A DNA stretch of 64,000 nucleotides. It comes from JAAXHF01 sp965242605 (GTDB taxonomy: Bacteria > Desulfobacterota > Binatia > Bin18). The notes under the pieces are model-generated. The model had not been told where the DNA came from and ran no database searches. It saw only the letters and a list, made by a program, of their open reading frames with translations. Shown here piece after piece: positions 8,239-16,873 of this stretch. A program made the position numbers and the translations under genes. How positions within the stretch are numbered: the first letter of the stretch is position 1; the number at the start of each line of letters is the position of its first letter. The DNA is taken from the NCBI GenBank assembly GCA_965242605.1, contig CBDESS010000001.1:1426001-1490000 (forward strand), given 5' to 3'.

Positions 8239-10524
8239 TCAGTCCGCGGCGGCCAGCGGCTGGTCGTCTTGTTTGTGCAGCGCCCAGAATATGCGCTCCG
8301 GGTTCATCGGGAGTTCCTGGAGGCGCACGCCGGTCGCCCGGTAGATGGCGTTGGCCAGGGCGGCCGCGGGCGGTACAATCGGCACCTCGCCCACCCCGCG
8401 TAGCCCGTAGGGGCCTTCTGAGGCTGGGACCTCGGTCAGCGAGACCTCAATCAATGGCAAGTCAAGCGCAACCGGGCAGCGATAGTCGAGCAGGCTGGCG
8501 TTGGTCAGTATCCCCTTGTCAAAGACATATTCCTCGTTCAGGGCCCAGCCGATGCCCTGTGCCGCGCCGCCCTGAATCTGGCCTTCGACCTGGGCCGGAT
8601 TGATGGCTTTGCCGACATCCTGGAAACAGGTGTAACGCAGGATTGTCACCTTGCCCGTATCCGGGTCAACTTCTACATCAGCAACGTGGGCGGCGTAGGC
8701 GTGGGCGGGTTGCATGCGGGTGGTGCTGCCGTTGCCGACGATCGGCCCGCTGCCCCAGGCAACACTCTCGCGGGCAAGCTCTTCCAGCGTTACCACCTGC
8801 TGTGGGTCGCTCGTGGCCCACAGCTTTGCACGGGCGTACTCGACCTCGTTGGCCGCGACCTTGAGCTTTTCGGCCGCCCGGGCTTTGAGCTGGCAGAGGA
8901 CATCCTGACAGGCCTGATAGGTGGCCGCACTCATGGTATAGGTGATCCGGCTGCCGCCGCTGAGGTCGGCGTAGGGTGCGCTGTCGGTATCACCGACTTT
9001 GATGGTGACCTGGCTGGGGTCGAGCTGGAGTTCGTCGGCTACCATCTGGCTGATCGTCGTCCGTGTGCCTGTCAGGTCAACGGTCCCGACAAAGATCGCT
9101 ACCGTTGCGTCGGGGTTGAGCTTGATTTCTGCGCTGGAGGTAAAAGACCCTCCGATCCAATAACCCAGGGCCAGACCCCGGCCGCGGTTGGGACCGTCCA
9201 GGGGTTCGGTCCAGCACGGGTGGGTTGTGATCTGGTCGAGCATCTGGCTGAGGCCGATGCGGTTGAGCGGCATGCCCAGCGGCAGGATATCGCCCTCCTG
9301 GGCGGCGTTGCGCCGGCGGAACTCCAGGGGGTCAATGTTGAGGGCTTCGGCCAGCTCATCCATGAGGGAATCAACGGCAAACCCGGCCGGCGTGCCGCCC
9401 GGTGCCCGGTAGGCGGCCACCCGGGGTTTGTTGGTGACCACGTCGTAGCCCTCGGCGTGGAGGTTGGCCAGTTTGTACGGCGCGAGGCCAACGAGCAGGC
9501 CGCGCGAGACCGGCGAGCCCGGAAACGCCCCGGCGTCGTAGCGCATGATGGCTGAGGCGGCCGTCAAGGAGCCGTTCTTTTTGGCCCCGGCTTTGACGGT
9601 AATCACCGCCGGCGAACCCGGGCCGGTCGCGCGCAGGACTTCTTCGCGCGAGATCACGAGTTTGACCGGCCGGCCGGTTTTTTGGGCCAGGGTGGCAACA
9701 GTTGGCTCAAACAAGGCCAGGGCTTTGCCGCCAAAGCCGCCGCCGATTTCCATTGGAATGATGTTCAAACGGCTGGCCGGCAGATTGAGCAGGGCGACGA
9801 GTTGGTTGCGAACGGTAAAATGCCCCTGGGCCGAGGTCCAGACGCTCAGCTTGCCGTCGGGTTCAACCCGCGCCGCGCAAGCCTGGGGTTCCATATAGCC
9901 CTGGTGGACCATCTGGGTGGTATAGGTCTTTTCCAGGACGATATCGGCCTCCTGAAAACCGGCTTCCGGGTCGCCGTGGGTGTAGACCGTGTGGGTGGCG
10001 ATGTTGCTCGGCTGGGCCGATTTTTCCTGGGTCGCCTCTTCGGTGGTGTACAAGTCTTCATGTACCAGCGGGGCATTGGGCTGCATGGCCTGGAGCACGT
10101 CGCCGACCACCGGCAGTTCCTCGTACTCTACCCCAACCAACTCCGCGGCTTCCTCGGCTGTGAACGGATCGGTGGCGGCTACTGCGGCCACGGCTTGGCC
10201 ATGATAGCGCGCCTTGTCTGAGGCCATGACCAGCTCCCGGATGGCGCTCATGTCAATGCTCACCTCGCCGACGAGGGGCGCGGTCGTGCCCTTGGCCAGG
10301 GGCGGCAGGTCGTCGGCGCAGATGACGGCTTTGACCCCGGGCAGGGCCAGGGCTTTGCTGGGATCAATGTTTTTAATCCGGGCGTGGCTGTAGGGGCTGC
10401 GGACCAGCTTGGCCCACAGCATATTGGGCAGGAGAAGGTCTGCGCCAAAAGCGGCCTTGCCGGTCACCCGCTCTGGACCATCGACCTTTGCCAGACGTGT
10501 ACCAATAACAGTGTGTTCTGCCAT
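8239..10524 (-). CDS. Molybdenum hydroxylase large subunit (xanthine dehydrogenase/CoxL family)
   Basis: A 761-residue molybdopterin cytosine dinucleotide-binding subunit. The N-terminal aldehyde oxidase/xanthine dehydrogenase a/b hammerhead domain (about 1-135) begins with GTRLAKVDGPERVTGKA. Cofactor-binding stretches include EIGGGFGGKA, YRAPGGTPAGF, GSRITY and the C-terminal GLRGVGEVPIVPP, whose glutamate is the usual catalytic base. The CO-dehydrogenase cysteine signature is not seen, so a hydroxylase of purines, aldehydes, nicotinate-like heterocycles or aromatic acyl-CoAs is more likely. It is encoded after the FAD and 2Fe-2S subunits on the same strand, giving a complete three-subunit enzyme. 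Confidence 0.9.
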   Translation of the reverse strand: MAEHTVIGTRLAKVDGPERVTGKAAFGADLLLPNMLWAKLVRSPYSHARIKNIDPSKALALPGVKAVICADDLPPLAKGTTAPLVGEVSIDMSAIRELVMASDKARYHGQAVAAVAATDPFTAEEAAELVGVEYEELPVVGDVLQAMQPNAPLVHEDLYTTEEATQEKSAQPSNIATHTVYTHGDPEAGFQEADIVLEKTYTTQMVHQGYMEPQACAARVEPDGKLSVWTSAQGHFTVRNQLVALLNLPASRLNIIPMEIGGGFGGKALALFEPTVATLAQKTGRPVKLVISREEVLRATGPGSPAVITVKAGAKKNGSLTAASAIMRYDAGAFPGSPVSRGLLVGLAPYKLANLHAEGYDVVTNKPRVAAYRAPGGTPAGFAVDSLMDELAEALNIDPLEFRRRNAAQEGDILPLGMPLNRIGLSQMLDQITTHPCWTEPLDGPNRGRGLALGYWIGGSFTSSAEIKLNPDATVAIFVGTVDLTGTRTTISQMVADELQLDPSQVTIKVGDTDSAPYADLSGGSRITYTMSAATYQACQDVLCQLKARAAEKLKVAANEVEYARAKLWATSDPQQVVTLEELARESVAWGSGPIVGNGSTTRMQPAHAYAAHVADVEVDPDTGKVTILRYTCFQDVGKAINPAQVEGQIQGGAAQGIGWALNEEYVFDKGILTNASLLDYRCPVALDLPLIEVSLTEVPASEGPYGLRGVGEVPIVPPAAALANAIYRATGVRLQELPMNPERIFWALHKQDDQPLAAAD

Positions 10525-10539
10525 ACATATGCTCCTTTT

Positions 10540-11016
10540 TCAGGCGACGCGTGAAAGAGCCTGGGATGCGGCTTGGATGGCCTTGACGATCTTGTCGTAG
10601 CCGGTGCAGCGGCACAGGTTGCCCGAAATCGCCAGGCGAATTTCGGCTTCGCTGGGATTCGGGTTACGCTCTAAGAGGGATTTTGCCGACATGATGAAGC
10701 CCGGCGTGCAAAACCCGCATTGCAGTCCGGCGTTATCGACAAAGGCCCGCTGGACCGGGTGGAGCTGGTCTCCGTCGGCCACGCCTTCGACCGTCTGCAC
10801 CTCGGCACCTTCGGCCTCCAGGGCCAAGACCAAGCAGGCGTTGACCAAGTGGCCGTTCAGTTTGACGGTGCAGGCACCACAGTTTCCGTTTCCGCAGCCC
10901 TCCTTGGGGCCCATGCAGTCCAGGGTATAGCGCAGGCTGTCAAGCAAGGTCTCGCGTGCATCAATAATCGCGGTGTGGGGGTCACCGTTGAGGGTGAGTT
11001 CCAGGGTCCGTTTCAT
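10540..11016 (-). CDS. Molybdenum hydroxylase 2Fe-2S subunit (CoxS type)
   Basis: A 158-residue small subunit with two [2Fe-2S] clusters. The N-terminal plant-type ferredoxin domain has C41, C46, C49 and C61 (EGCGNGNCGACT). The C-terminal helical domain has C100, C103, C135 and C137 (QCGFCTPG and NLCRCTGY). The protein passes electrons from the molybdenum centre to the FAD subunit. It overlaps the FAD subunit gene by four bases and lies 15 bases before the large subunit, which starts behind a GGAGCATAT-type site. Length and cysteine spacing are normal for the family. Confidence 0.95.
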   Translation of the reverse strand: MKRTLELTLNGDPHTAIIDARETLLDSLRYTLDCMGPKEGCGNGNCGACTVKLNGHLVNACLVLALEAEGAEVQTVEGVADGDQLHPVQRAFVDNAGLQCGFCTPGFIMSAKSLLERNPNPSEAEIRLAISGNLCRCTGYDKIVKAIQAASQALSRVA

Positions 11017-11915
11017 TGGTGTCTCCTTACCTGTGCGTGCCCTTCATGGCCGGTGGCTCTTTGCAGTGCGGTCTGCAAGGTCCGGCGGGTCAGGACCTTG
11101 ACCAGCTCGAGCCGATAGGCGGCTGAGCCGCGCACATCCGAGATAGGCCGCGCCGCTTTGGCCGCCAGCTCGCCGGCCTCGGCGATGGCGGTCGTGTCCA
11201 GGACCTTTCCGGCCACAAACGCCTCGGCTTCGGTGGCACGGACCGGGGTGGGCGCAACCGAGGCGAGCGCGATCCGGGCCTGCTGGCAGCGTTGGCCGTC
11301 GCTGCTGAGCTGAACAAACGCGCCAACTCCGGCCACCGCAATATCCATTTCCTCGCGCGGGATAAAGCGCAGATAGGCCGCGCCAGAGTTGGCCGGTGGT
11401 GGCGGGATCTGTATCTCAAGCAGCACTTCTCCGTTGCGCAGAACGGTTTGCCCCGGGCCGATAAAAAACGTCTCTGCCGCCAGCTCGCGGTGTTCGTTCG
11501 GACCGGCAATCACCAGCCGGCTGCCGTATGACAGGACCGGCGGTACCGCGTCGGCCGATGGCGCGGCGTTGCAGATATTCCCGCCCAGCGCGGCCCGGTT
11601 CTGAATCTGGTACGAGCCGATCAGGCCGCACGCCTCGGCCAGGGCCACGTAGTATTCCCTGACTGCGGCAAAGCCGGCGATGCGGGTACACGACACCGCG
11701 GCACCGATGCGCAGCCCGTCGGTGCCGTAGGCCAACACGTTGAGTTCTGGAATGTTTTTGATGTCTATGACCAGACCCGGGCGACGGCGGTTTTCTTTGA
11801 TCTGGGGGATCAGGTCGGTCCCCCCGGCCAGGGCGCACGCCTCGCCGTTGGCGCGGCTCAGCATCTCAATCGCCTGGTGTAAGGTGTCTGGGGCAGCGAA
11901 ATCAAACTCATGCAC
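11013..11915 (-). CDS. Molybdenum hydroxylase FAD subunit (CoxM type)
   Basis: A 300-residue FAD-binding subunit of the molybdopterin dehydrogenase family. The FAD pyrophosphate-binding motif ALAGGTDLIPQI lies near residues 28-39. A second FAD motif, IQNRAALGGNICNAAPSAD, lies near 104-122. The C-terminal CO-dehydrogenase flavoprotein domain follows (SVAPTPVRA). It is the first gene of the hydroxylase operon (FAD, Fe-S, Mo, then lysA-like and BatE-like), read leftward with overlaps or gaps under 20 bases. The start has a good site (AAGGAGG, a few bases upstream). Confidence 0.93.
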   Translation of the reverse strand: MHEFDFAAPDTLHQAIEMLSRANGEACALAGGTDLIPQIKENRRRPGLVIDIKNIPELNVLAYGTDGLRIGAAVSCTRIAGFAAVREYYVALAEACGLIGSYQIQNRAALGGNICNAAPSADAVPPVLSYGSRLVIAGPNEHRELAAETFFIGPGQTVLRNGEVLLEIQIPPPPANSGAAYLRFIPREEMDIAVAGVGAFVQLSSDGQRCQQARIALASVAPTPVRATEAEAFVAGKVLDTTAIAEAGELAAKAARPISDVRGSAAYRLELVKVLTRRTLQTALQRATGHEGHAQVRRHQ

Positions 11916-11943
11916 AGCGGCGTCCTCCTTCTGCCGGCGTAGC

Positions 11944-12240
11944 CTATCGCGTCAGCAGGAGCGAAAGCAAGATGCGGGGGTTCGGGGGTTGTGTTTTCGC
12001 ACCAGTTGACGCCTGTCGGCGTGGAGGTGGTTCATTCTGGCGGTTCATATCGGCGCGGAGGTGCTGCATGTCGGCCCGCAACTGGCCCATGTCTTCCCGC
12101 AGCCCGTGCTGCCCTTCTTCAAGCCGGGTCAGCCGCTCGGCAATCTCCCGGTCGGTCAGGGCCGGGGCCGCCTCCACCGCCCACAGGGGGTCAGGTACGA
12201 GGAGGAGTGCCAGGATGTAGCAGACAAAGGATCGGTTCAT
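11944..12240 (-). CDS. Small exported coiled-coil protein
   Basis: About 98 residues from ATG 12240 (an upstream in-frame TTG at 12252 is less likely). A signal peptide (CYILALLLVPDPLWA) is followed by heptad-rich sequence (EIAERLTRLEEGQ, LREDMGQLRADMQHLRADM), which predicts a trimeric coiled coil or tether. Related small proteins usually end in a transmembrane helix. Here the sequence after about residue 66 becomes basic and proline-rich instead, so the 3' end may be frameshifted. It lies 28 bases before the FAD subunit gene on the same strand and could share its transcript, but a functional link is not evident. Confidence 0.5.
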   Translation of the reverse strand: MNRSFVCYILALLLVPDPLWAVEAAPALTDREIAERLTRLEEGQHGLREDMGQLRADMQHLRADMNRQNEPPPRRQASTGAKTQPPNPRILLSLLLTR

Positions 12241-12354
12241 GAGGGCACTCAAGGCTGGGCCAGAGGGAATGTCAAGTCATTGGAGAACAGGACTCAGGGC
12301 GACCCGGCTCGCGGTGGCTTGACTGGCCGGTCGGGCGGCATTAGCGTGCCGGCC

Positions 12355-13374
12355 ATGAGCGATCGGCACGACAGCCCTGCGCCGGCCTGTACGCAACGGC
12401 AGCTCAGTCAAACGGAAAACAAGGCGCGGGAGATCCGGGCCAAGGCGCTGGAGTCTGTACTGGAGGAGGATGGGCTTGTGGTGCCCCGGGATCTGGATGC
12501 GGTTCTGGAGGCGTATGAGAATGACATTGGGCCTCTGAACGGGGCCAAGGTGGTTGCCCGGGCCTGGGTTGACCCGGCGTATAAGGAGCGGCTACTGCAA
12601 AACGGGGCCGGGGCGATTGCTGAGCTGGGGTTTGGTGGCTTGCAGGGCGAGCGGCTGATGGTGGTGGAAAACACCCCTCAGGTTCACAACGTGGTTGTGT
12701 GCGTTTTGTGCTCGTGCTATCCGTGGCCGGTCCTGGGCCTGCCGCCGTTCTGGTATAAGAGCCACGCCTACCGCTCGCGGGTCGGTGGCCGGCCGCGTGA
12801 GGTGCTGGGCGAGTTTGGTCTGGAGGTCGACCCGGAGCGGGAAATCCTGGTCTGGAACAGCAGTGCCCAGACCCGCTATATGGTGCTCCCGCAACGGCCG
12901 GTCGGCACTGAGCGTACGGGCGAAGACGAACTGGCAGGGCTGGTCACGCGAGACGCGATGATTGGCGTGGCTGAGGTCCGGCTTGATACACAGGTGCGGG
13001 AAATCAGCGCTGACCGTCGGGTTGCCGATATGGCCGGACAGGCCGCCCTGCCGCGGCAGAGCGGCGAGCTGCTGTTCCAGGACCCGTGGGAGGGTATCGC
13101 TTTTGCCATAGCGGTTGCGCTGTGCGAGCGGGGACACTACGCCTGGGCGGATTTTCAGGCGCGGTTGATTGTCCATATCGCCGCCGCCGACCGACAGGGG
13201 CCTGATATCGGGCCGACATATTATGAGTGCTGGCTGGCCGGCCTCGAATCGCTGCTCATGGACCGGGGCATTGTCTCCCGCAAAAAGCTGACGGCTCGCG
13301 CCGGCTGGCTGGCCAGAATGGCCGCGCCCCAGGATGGGCGTATGTGGCTGGTACGGGATTTTGATGAGGACTGA
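12355..13374 (+). CDS. Nitrile hydratase alpha subunit fused to a beta-N/activator-like domain
   Basis: A 339-residue fusion. Residues about 20-210 are the nitrile hydratase/thiocyanate hydrolase metal-binding fold: DPAYKERLL (73-81), VENTPQVHN (104-112), the metal loop C116-V-L-C119-S-C121, YPWPVLGLPP and RYMVLPQRP. Residues about 235-325 match the N-terminal helical half of the beta subunit or the small activator protein (FQDPWEGIAFAIAVAL, TYYECWLAGLESLL). Known enzymes have Thr (cobalt) or Ser (iron) at the second loop position; here it is Val117. No gene for the beta-barrel half of the beta subunit is nearby. The enzyme would hydrate nitriles or a related substrate. ATG 12355 is taken as the start because homology begins after it. 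Confidence 0.8.
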   Translation: MSDRHDSPAPACTQRQLSQTENKAREIRAKALESVLEEDGLVVPRDLDAVLEAYENDIGPLNGAKVVARAWVDPAYKERLLQNGAGAIAELGFGGLQGERLMVVENTPQVHNVVVCVLCSCYPWPVLGLPPFWYKSHAYRSRVGGRPREVLGEFGLEVDPEREILVWNSSAQTRYMVLPQRPVGTERTGEDELAGLVTRDAMIGVAEVRLDTQVREISADRRVADMAGQAALPRQSGELLFQDPWEGIAFAIAVALCERGHYAWADFQARLIVHIAAADRQGPDIGPTYYECWLAGLESLLMDRGIVSRKKLTARAGWLARMAAPQDGRMWLVRDFDED

Positions 13375-13458
13375 GATTGATACGCCGCGGCGGGGGCGTT
13401 GTCGTCTCTGGCCGTGGCGGCAGGTGGCGGCAGGCAAGACTTGACAGGCCGGTGAAAA

Positions 13459-14976
13459 ATGGCAATACCGAGCGCTATGAGCTCCAACGATTCAGCCGGG
13501 TCGGATCACAGCCAGGACAACAGCGCGGCGCGGGCGCTCTTTGAGCGCTACGAGATTGACAGCCGGTTTTTTGATGAGACCTTTGAGTCTGAGGGCCGGC
13601 CTCGCGTCCACTACCGGATGCTTATTGACGCCATGCGCGAGATGCCCCGGGACGAGGTGGAGCGGCTCCAGGACCGGGTGACCCGCTCATTTCTCCACGA
13701 AGGCATTACCTTTACAGTGTACGGGGACGAGGAGTCGGTTGAGCGGGTTTTTCCCATCGACTGTGTCCCCCGTCTCCTACCAGCCCGGGAGTGGGAGGGT
13801 CTGGAGTGCGGTCTCATCCAGCGGGTACAAGCCCTGAACCTCTTTCTGGCCGATGTCTACGGCCCTGGCCACATTCTGAATGATGGCACTGTGCCGCGCG
13901 ATCTGGTGCGCGGCTGCCCCAACTACCGGCCCGAGATGGAGGGCGTACAGGTTCCGCTCGGGGCCTATGTGTCGGTGTGTGGCAGTGACATTGTACGGAC
14001 CGAGGAAGGCTTCAAGGTGCTGGAAGACAACCTCCGGGTCCCATCCGGGGTGTCGTACATGCTGGCCTGCCGGGATGCGATCCGGCGCGCCTTCCCCCGT
14101 CTTTTCCGCCGCTATCGCGTCCGCTCGGTTGAGCATTATGGCCAGGAACTCCTGGCGGTCTTGCGCTCCCTCACGCCCCGGCCGGGAGAAGAGCCGACTA
14201 TCGCCCTGCTCACGCCCGGGGTCTATAACTCGGCCTACTACGAACACGCTTTTCTGGCTCGGGAAATGGGCATTGAACTGGTCAGGGGCGATGACCTGAT
14301 TGTGCAGGGTGAGCGTCTGTACATGCGCACCGTCCAGGGGTTGCAGTCGGTGGATGTGCTGTATCGGCGGCTTGACGACGACTTCCTTGACCCACAGGTC
14401 TTTCGCCCGGATTCCTCCCTGGGTGTTCCCGGGCTGTTTGAGGTCTATAGTGCCGGCAACCTCGCCCTGGCCAACGCGCCTGGTACCGGGGTGGCCGACG
14501 ACAAGGCGGTGTACGCCTATGTGCCGCGTATGATCCGCTATTACCTCGATCAGGAACCGCTCCTGGACAATGTAGAAACCCACCTGTGCCGGGAAGCCGA
14601 TGAGTTGGCCTACACCCTGGACCACCTCGATCAACTCGTGGTGAAGGCGGTCGGCGAGTCGGGCGGGTACGGAATGCTGGTCGGGCCGCATGCCAGCCAG
14701 GCAGAGCGTGAGGAGTTTGCGGCCAGGCTCCGCGACCGGCCCGACAACTACATCTCCCAGCCCACCCTGGCCCTGTCACGGGCACCCTGTCTTATTGACG
14801 GGCGGCTTGAAGGGCGTCACGTTGACCTCAGACCCTTTGTGCTCCACGGGGTAGACACCCGGCTGGTACCGGGCGGGCTGTGCCGGGTGGCCCTGCGCAG
14901 GGGCAGCCTGGTGGTCAATTCGAGCCAGGGCGGCGGTTCCAAAGATGCCTGGATTATTGAACAGGACGAGCTATGA
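13459..14976 (+). CDS. Circularly permuted ATP-grasp protein
   Basis: A 505-residue protein of the circularly permuted ATP-grasp family (old DUF404/DUF407). Typical stretches are FFDETF, RVHYRMLIDAM, GITFTVYGD, the PRLLPAREWEGLE loop, EDNLRVPSGVSYML, and a late part with VVKAVGESGGYGMLVGP and NYISQPTLALSRAP. Members are predicted amidoligases or peptide ligases acting on unknown substrates. They are normally followed by an alpha-E protein, as here, where the two genes overlap by four bases (ATGA, 14973-14976). Transglutaminase and proteasome-like genes that often complete such operons are absent. ATG 13477 is an alternative start. Confidence 0.88.
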   Translation: MAIPSAMSSNDSAGSDHSQDNSAARALFERYEIDSRFFDETFESEGRPRVHYRMLIDAMREMPRDEVERLQDRVTRSFLHEGITFTVYGDEESVERVFPIDCVPRLLPAREWEGLECGLIQRVQALNLFLADVYGPGHILNDGTVPRDLVRGCPNYRPEMEGVQVPLGAYVSVCGSDIVRTEEGFKVLEDNLRVPSGVSYMLACRDAIRRAFPRLFRRYRVRSVEHYGQELLAVLRSLTPRPGEEPTIALLTPGVYNSAYYEHAFLAREMGIELVRGDDLIVQGERLYMRTVQGLQSVDVLYRRLDDDFLDPQVFRPDSSLGVPGLFEVYSAGNLALANAPGTGVADDKAVYAYVPRMIRYYLDQEPLLDNVETHLCREADELAYTLDHLDQLVVKAVGESGGYGMLVGPHASQAEREEFAARLRDRPDNYISQPTLALSRAPCLIDGRLEGRHVDLRPFVLHGVDTRLVPGGLCRVALRRGSLVVNSSQGGGSKDAWIIEQDEL

Positions 14977-15950
14977 TACTTGCCCGTGTCGCCGATTCCT
15001 TCTACTGGATGAACCGCTATCTGGAGCGGACTGAGCACACCGCCCGCCTCCTCGGGCTGCAACTCGAGCGCCTGCCTTCCAGCCCGGCCCGAGAAATCGC
15101 CGCCGGCTGGCGACGGCTCTTCCGCAGTATCGACACCCGTCCGCCAGGCGTGGACACCTATGGCGACCAGGAGGACGCGGACGACTTCTTTTTTGCCGAT
15201 GGCTACGCCCTGACTGACTATCTGACCTTTGAGGTTGATAACTCCGTTTCTATCATGTTCTGTCTGACCGCGGCCCGGGAGAACGCCCGCCAGGTCCGCG
15301 ACTCCATCAGCAACGCAATCTGGTCAAGCCTCAACCGCGAATACCTCCGCCTCCGGTCCCTGGCTCTGGTAGATGTGTGGGCTACAGAACCCGCCAGGCT
15401 CTACCAGGCTATCGTTGAGGCGGTGCAGCTTTTTGACGGTGTATGCACCAGTTCAATGCGCCGCGATGCCGGCTGGCACTTCATGCGCCTGGGACGGTTC
15501 CTGGAGCGCGTCCAGCTCATCGGCTCGCTGATCGGCGCACACTGCGCTGCGATCGAGGACTCGACCGGGGAGGAGGCAGACTGGGCCGGCCTGCTGCGGG
15601 GTTGTCATGCCTTTGAGGCCTACTGTCAGGTGCATGGGGCCCAGGTCAGGGGTGAAGAGGTGATGAATTTTCTGGTGTACGACCCCGAGCTGCCCTATTC
15701 GCTGCGTTTTGCGGTAGACCGGCTCCGTGGCAGCCTGGAGATCATTGATCCACGGCCCCGCGGCCGGCCTGCTGCGGAGCTACACCGTATTGCCGAACGG
15801 CTGGACGCGGCCCTGTCCCGTTCTGCGACCAATCCAGCGGCCGATGGACGAGACGAAGAGCGTTTCGCTCAGTTCGTGGCTTCGTGCCGACTATTCCATG
15901 AAGCCCTGGAGCGGGCCTATGTGTATTACCCGGGCGAACCCAACCCATGA
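14973..15950 (+). CDS. Alpha-E domain protein
   Basis: A 325-residue all-helical protein of the alpha-E family (old DUF403). It starts with the characteristic MILARVADSFYWMNRYLER, followed by TARLLGLQLE. Further helices carry NSVSIMFCLTAARENARQ, DSISNAIWSSLN, GWHFMRLGRFLERV and LPYSLRFAVDRL. The acidic helices gave the family its name. The function is unknown, but it is almost always encoded after a circularly permuted ATP-grasp enzyme and probably works with it. It is translationally coupled to that gene and ends 20 bases before an anti-sigma kinase gene, so the two gene groups may share a transcript. Confidence 0.88.
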   Translation: MILARVADSFYWMNRYLERTEHTARLLGLQLERLPSSPAREIAAGWRRLFRSIDTRPPGVDTYGDQEDADDFFFADGYALTDYLTFEVDNSVSIMFCLTAARENARQVRDSISNAIWSSLNREYLRLRSLALVDVWATEPARLYQAIVEAVQLFDGVCTSSMRRDAGWHFMRLGRFLERVQLIGSLIGAHCAAIEDSTGEEADWAGLLRGCHAFEAYCQVHGAQVRGEEVMNFLVYDPELPYSLRFAVDRLRGSLEIIDPRPRGRPAAELHRIAERLDAALSRSATNPAADGRDEERFAQFVASCRLFHEALERAYVYYPGEPNP

Positions 15951-15970
15951 GCGTCTGACAAGGGCCCCCG

Positions 15971-16426
15971 ATGAAGCCTGACGAATCTGTACCGAGCAGC
16001 AACACCGTTGAGGTCTCTCTGCCTACCGACCTGTCGGCCCTTGCCACGCTCGCCCAGACCATACAGGACTTCGGGGCCGCGCACGCCTTGGACGAAGACC
16101 TCCAAGGACGCCTGAACTTGGCGCTGGACGAACTCATTACCAACAGCGTCAGCCACGCCTTGCCGGAGGTTGCCGAGCCCGAGCTGTGGCTGCGTCTCGC
16201 GCTTGGCCACGGTCAGGTAGTGGCGCAGATTGAGGATAACGGCGCGGCATTTGACCCCTTTGAAGAAGCCCCGGAGCCGGATACCAGCCTGGAGTTGATG
16301 GAGCGACGGATCGGAGGGCTGGGGGTCTTTCTGGCCAAGCAACTCACCGACAGCAGCGCCTACGAGCGTGTCGGCGACCGGAATCGTATTACCTTACACA
16401 TCGTGATTGGGGGAGCAGCACAGTGA
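15971..16426 (+). CDS. Anti-sigma factor serine kinase-like ATPase (RsbW type)
   Basis: A 151-residue GHKL ATPase of the RsbW/SpoIIAB kind. The N box is LNLALDELITNSVSHA (about 55-70) with the Mg-binding Glu and Asn, and the G1 box is IEDNGAAFDP. A G2-like loop, RIGGLGVFLAKQL, follows. Such kinases bind and inhibit a sigma factor or effector and phosphorylate a STAS partner. The next gene is that STAS partner (four-base overlap, GTGA), and a PP2C-type phosphatase follows. The three form a classic partner-switching module. No sigma factor gene is in the window, so the output target is unknown. Confidence 0.88.
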   Translation: MKPDESVPSSNTVEVSLPTDLSALATLAQTIQDFGAAHALDEDLQGRLNLALDELITNSVSHALPEVAEPELWLRLALGHGQVVAQIEDNGAAFDPFEEAPEPDTSLELMERRIGGLGVFLAKQLTDSSAYERVGDRNRITLHIVIGGAAQ

Positions 16427-16773
16427 CGAGTGAGAATACGCTGTCGGTGCAAACCGAGCGCAGTGACAAAGCCATAATCGTCTGTCCCGTGGGGCGGGTT
16501 GACGGGAGCAATGTCGAAATCCTGGAAAACGCTATCCAGGAACAGACGGAAGCCGGCGAACAAACCCTCGTGTTCGATTTGACCGACCTGAACTACATCA
16601 GCAGCGCGGGCCTGTGGGTACTCCTGGGAACGGCCCGTCGCTTGCAGGCGGAAGGGGGCGCGACTCGCTTCTGCGGGCTGGCCGAGCCCATAGCGCATAT
16701 CTTTGAAATCAGCGGTTTCGCCAACATCCTGGCGATGTACGACAGCCGCAGTGAGGCCCTGAGCAGTCTGTGA
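16423..16773 (+). CDS. STAS-domain anti-anti-sigma factor (RsbV type)
   Basis: A 116-residue STAS domain starting at GTG 16423. The core motif DLTDLNYISSAGLWVLLG (about 47-64) holds the phosphorylatable serine of the D-x-S-(S/G)-x-G-L/I-x-x-L/I consensus, most likely the second Ser of ISSAG. The unphosphorylated form would bind the upstream kinase and free its target; phosphorylation reverses this. It is coupled to the kinase by a GTGA overlap and lies 100 bases before the phosphatase gene. Length is standard for single-domain STAS regulators. Confidence 0.9.
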   Translation: MTSENTLSVQTERSDKAIIVCPVGRVDGSNVEILENAIQEQTEAGEQTLVFDLTDLNYISSAGLWVLLGTARRLQAEGGATRFCGLAEPIAHIFEISGFANILAMYDSRSEALSSL

Positions 16774-16873
16774 AACGCATTCCACAAGGACGATTGACGA
16801 TTCTGGATGAAACGATTCGTTCCCGGTACAAGTTGTCATCAGTTTCACTTTGTCCGAAAGAAAGGGGTCTATC

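Noticed and set aside
12061..12354. In-frame N-terminal extension of the nitrile hydratase fusion
   Set aside because: Overlaps the opposite-strand coiled-coil gene and shows no homology.
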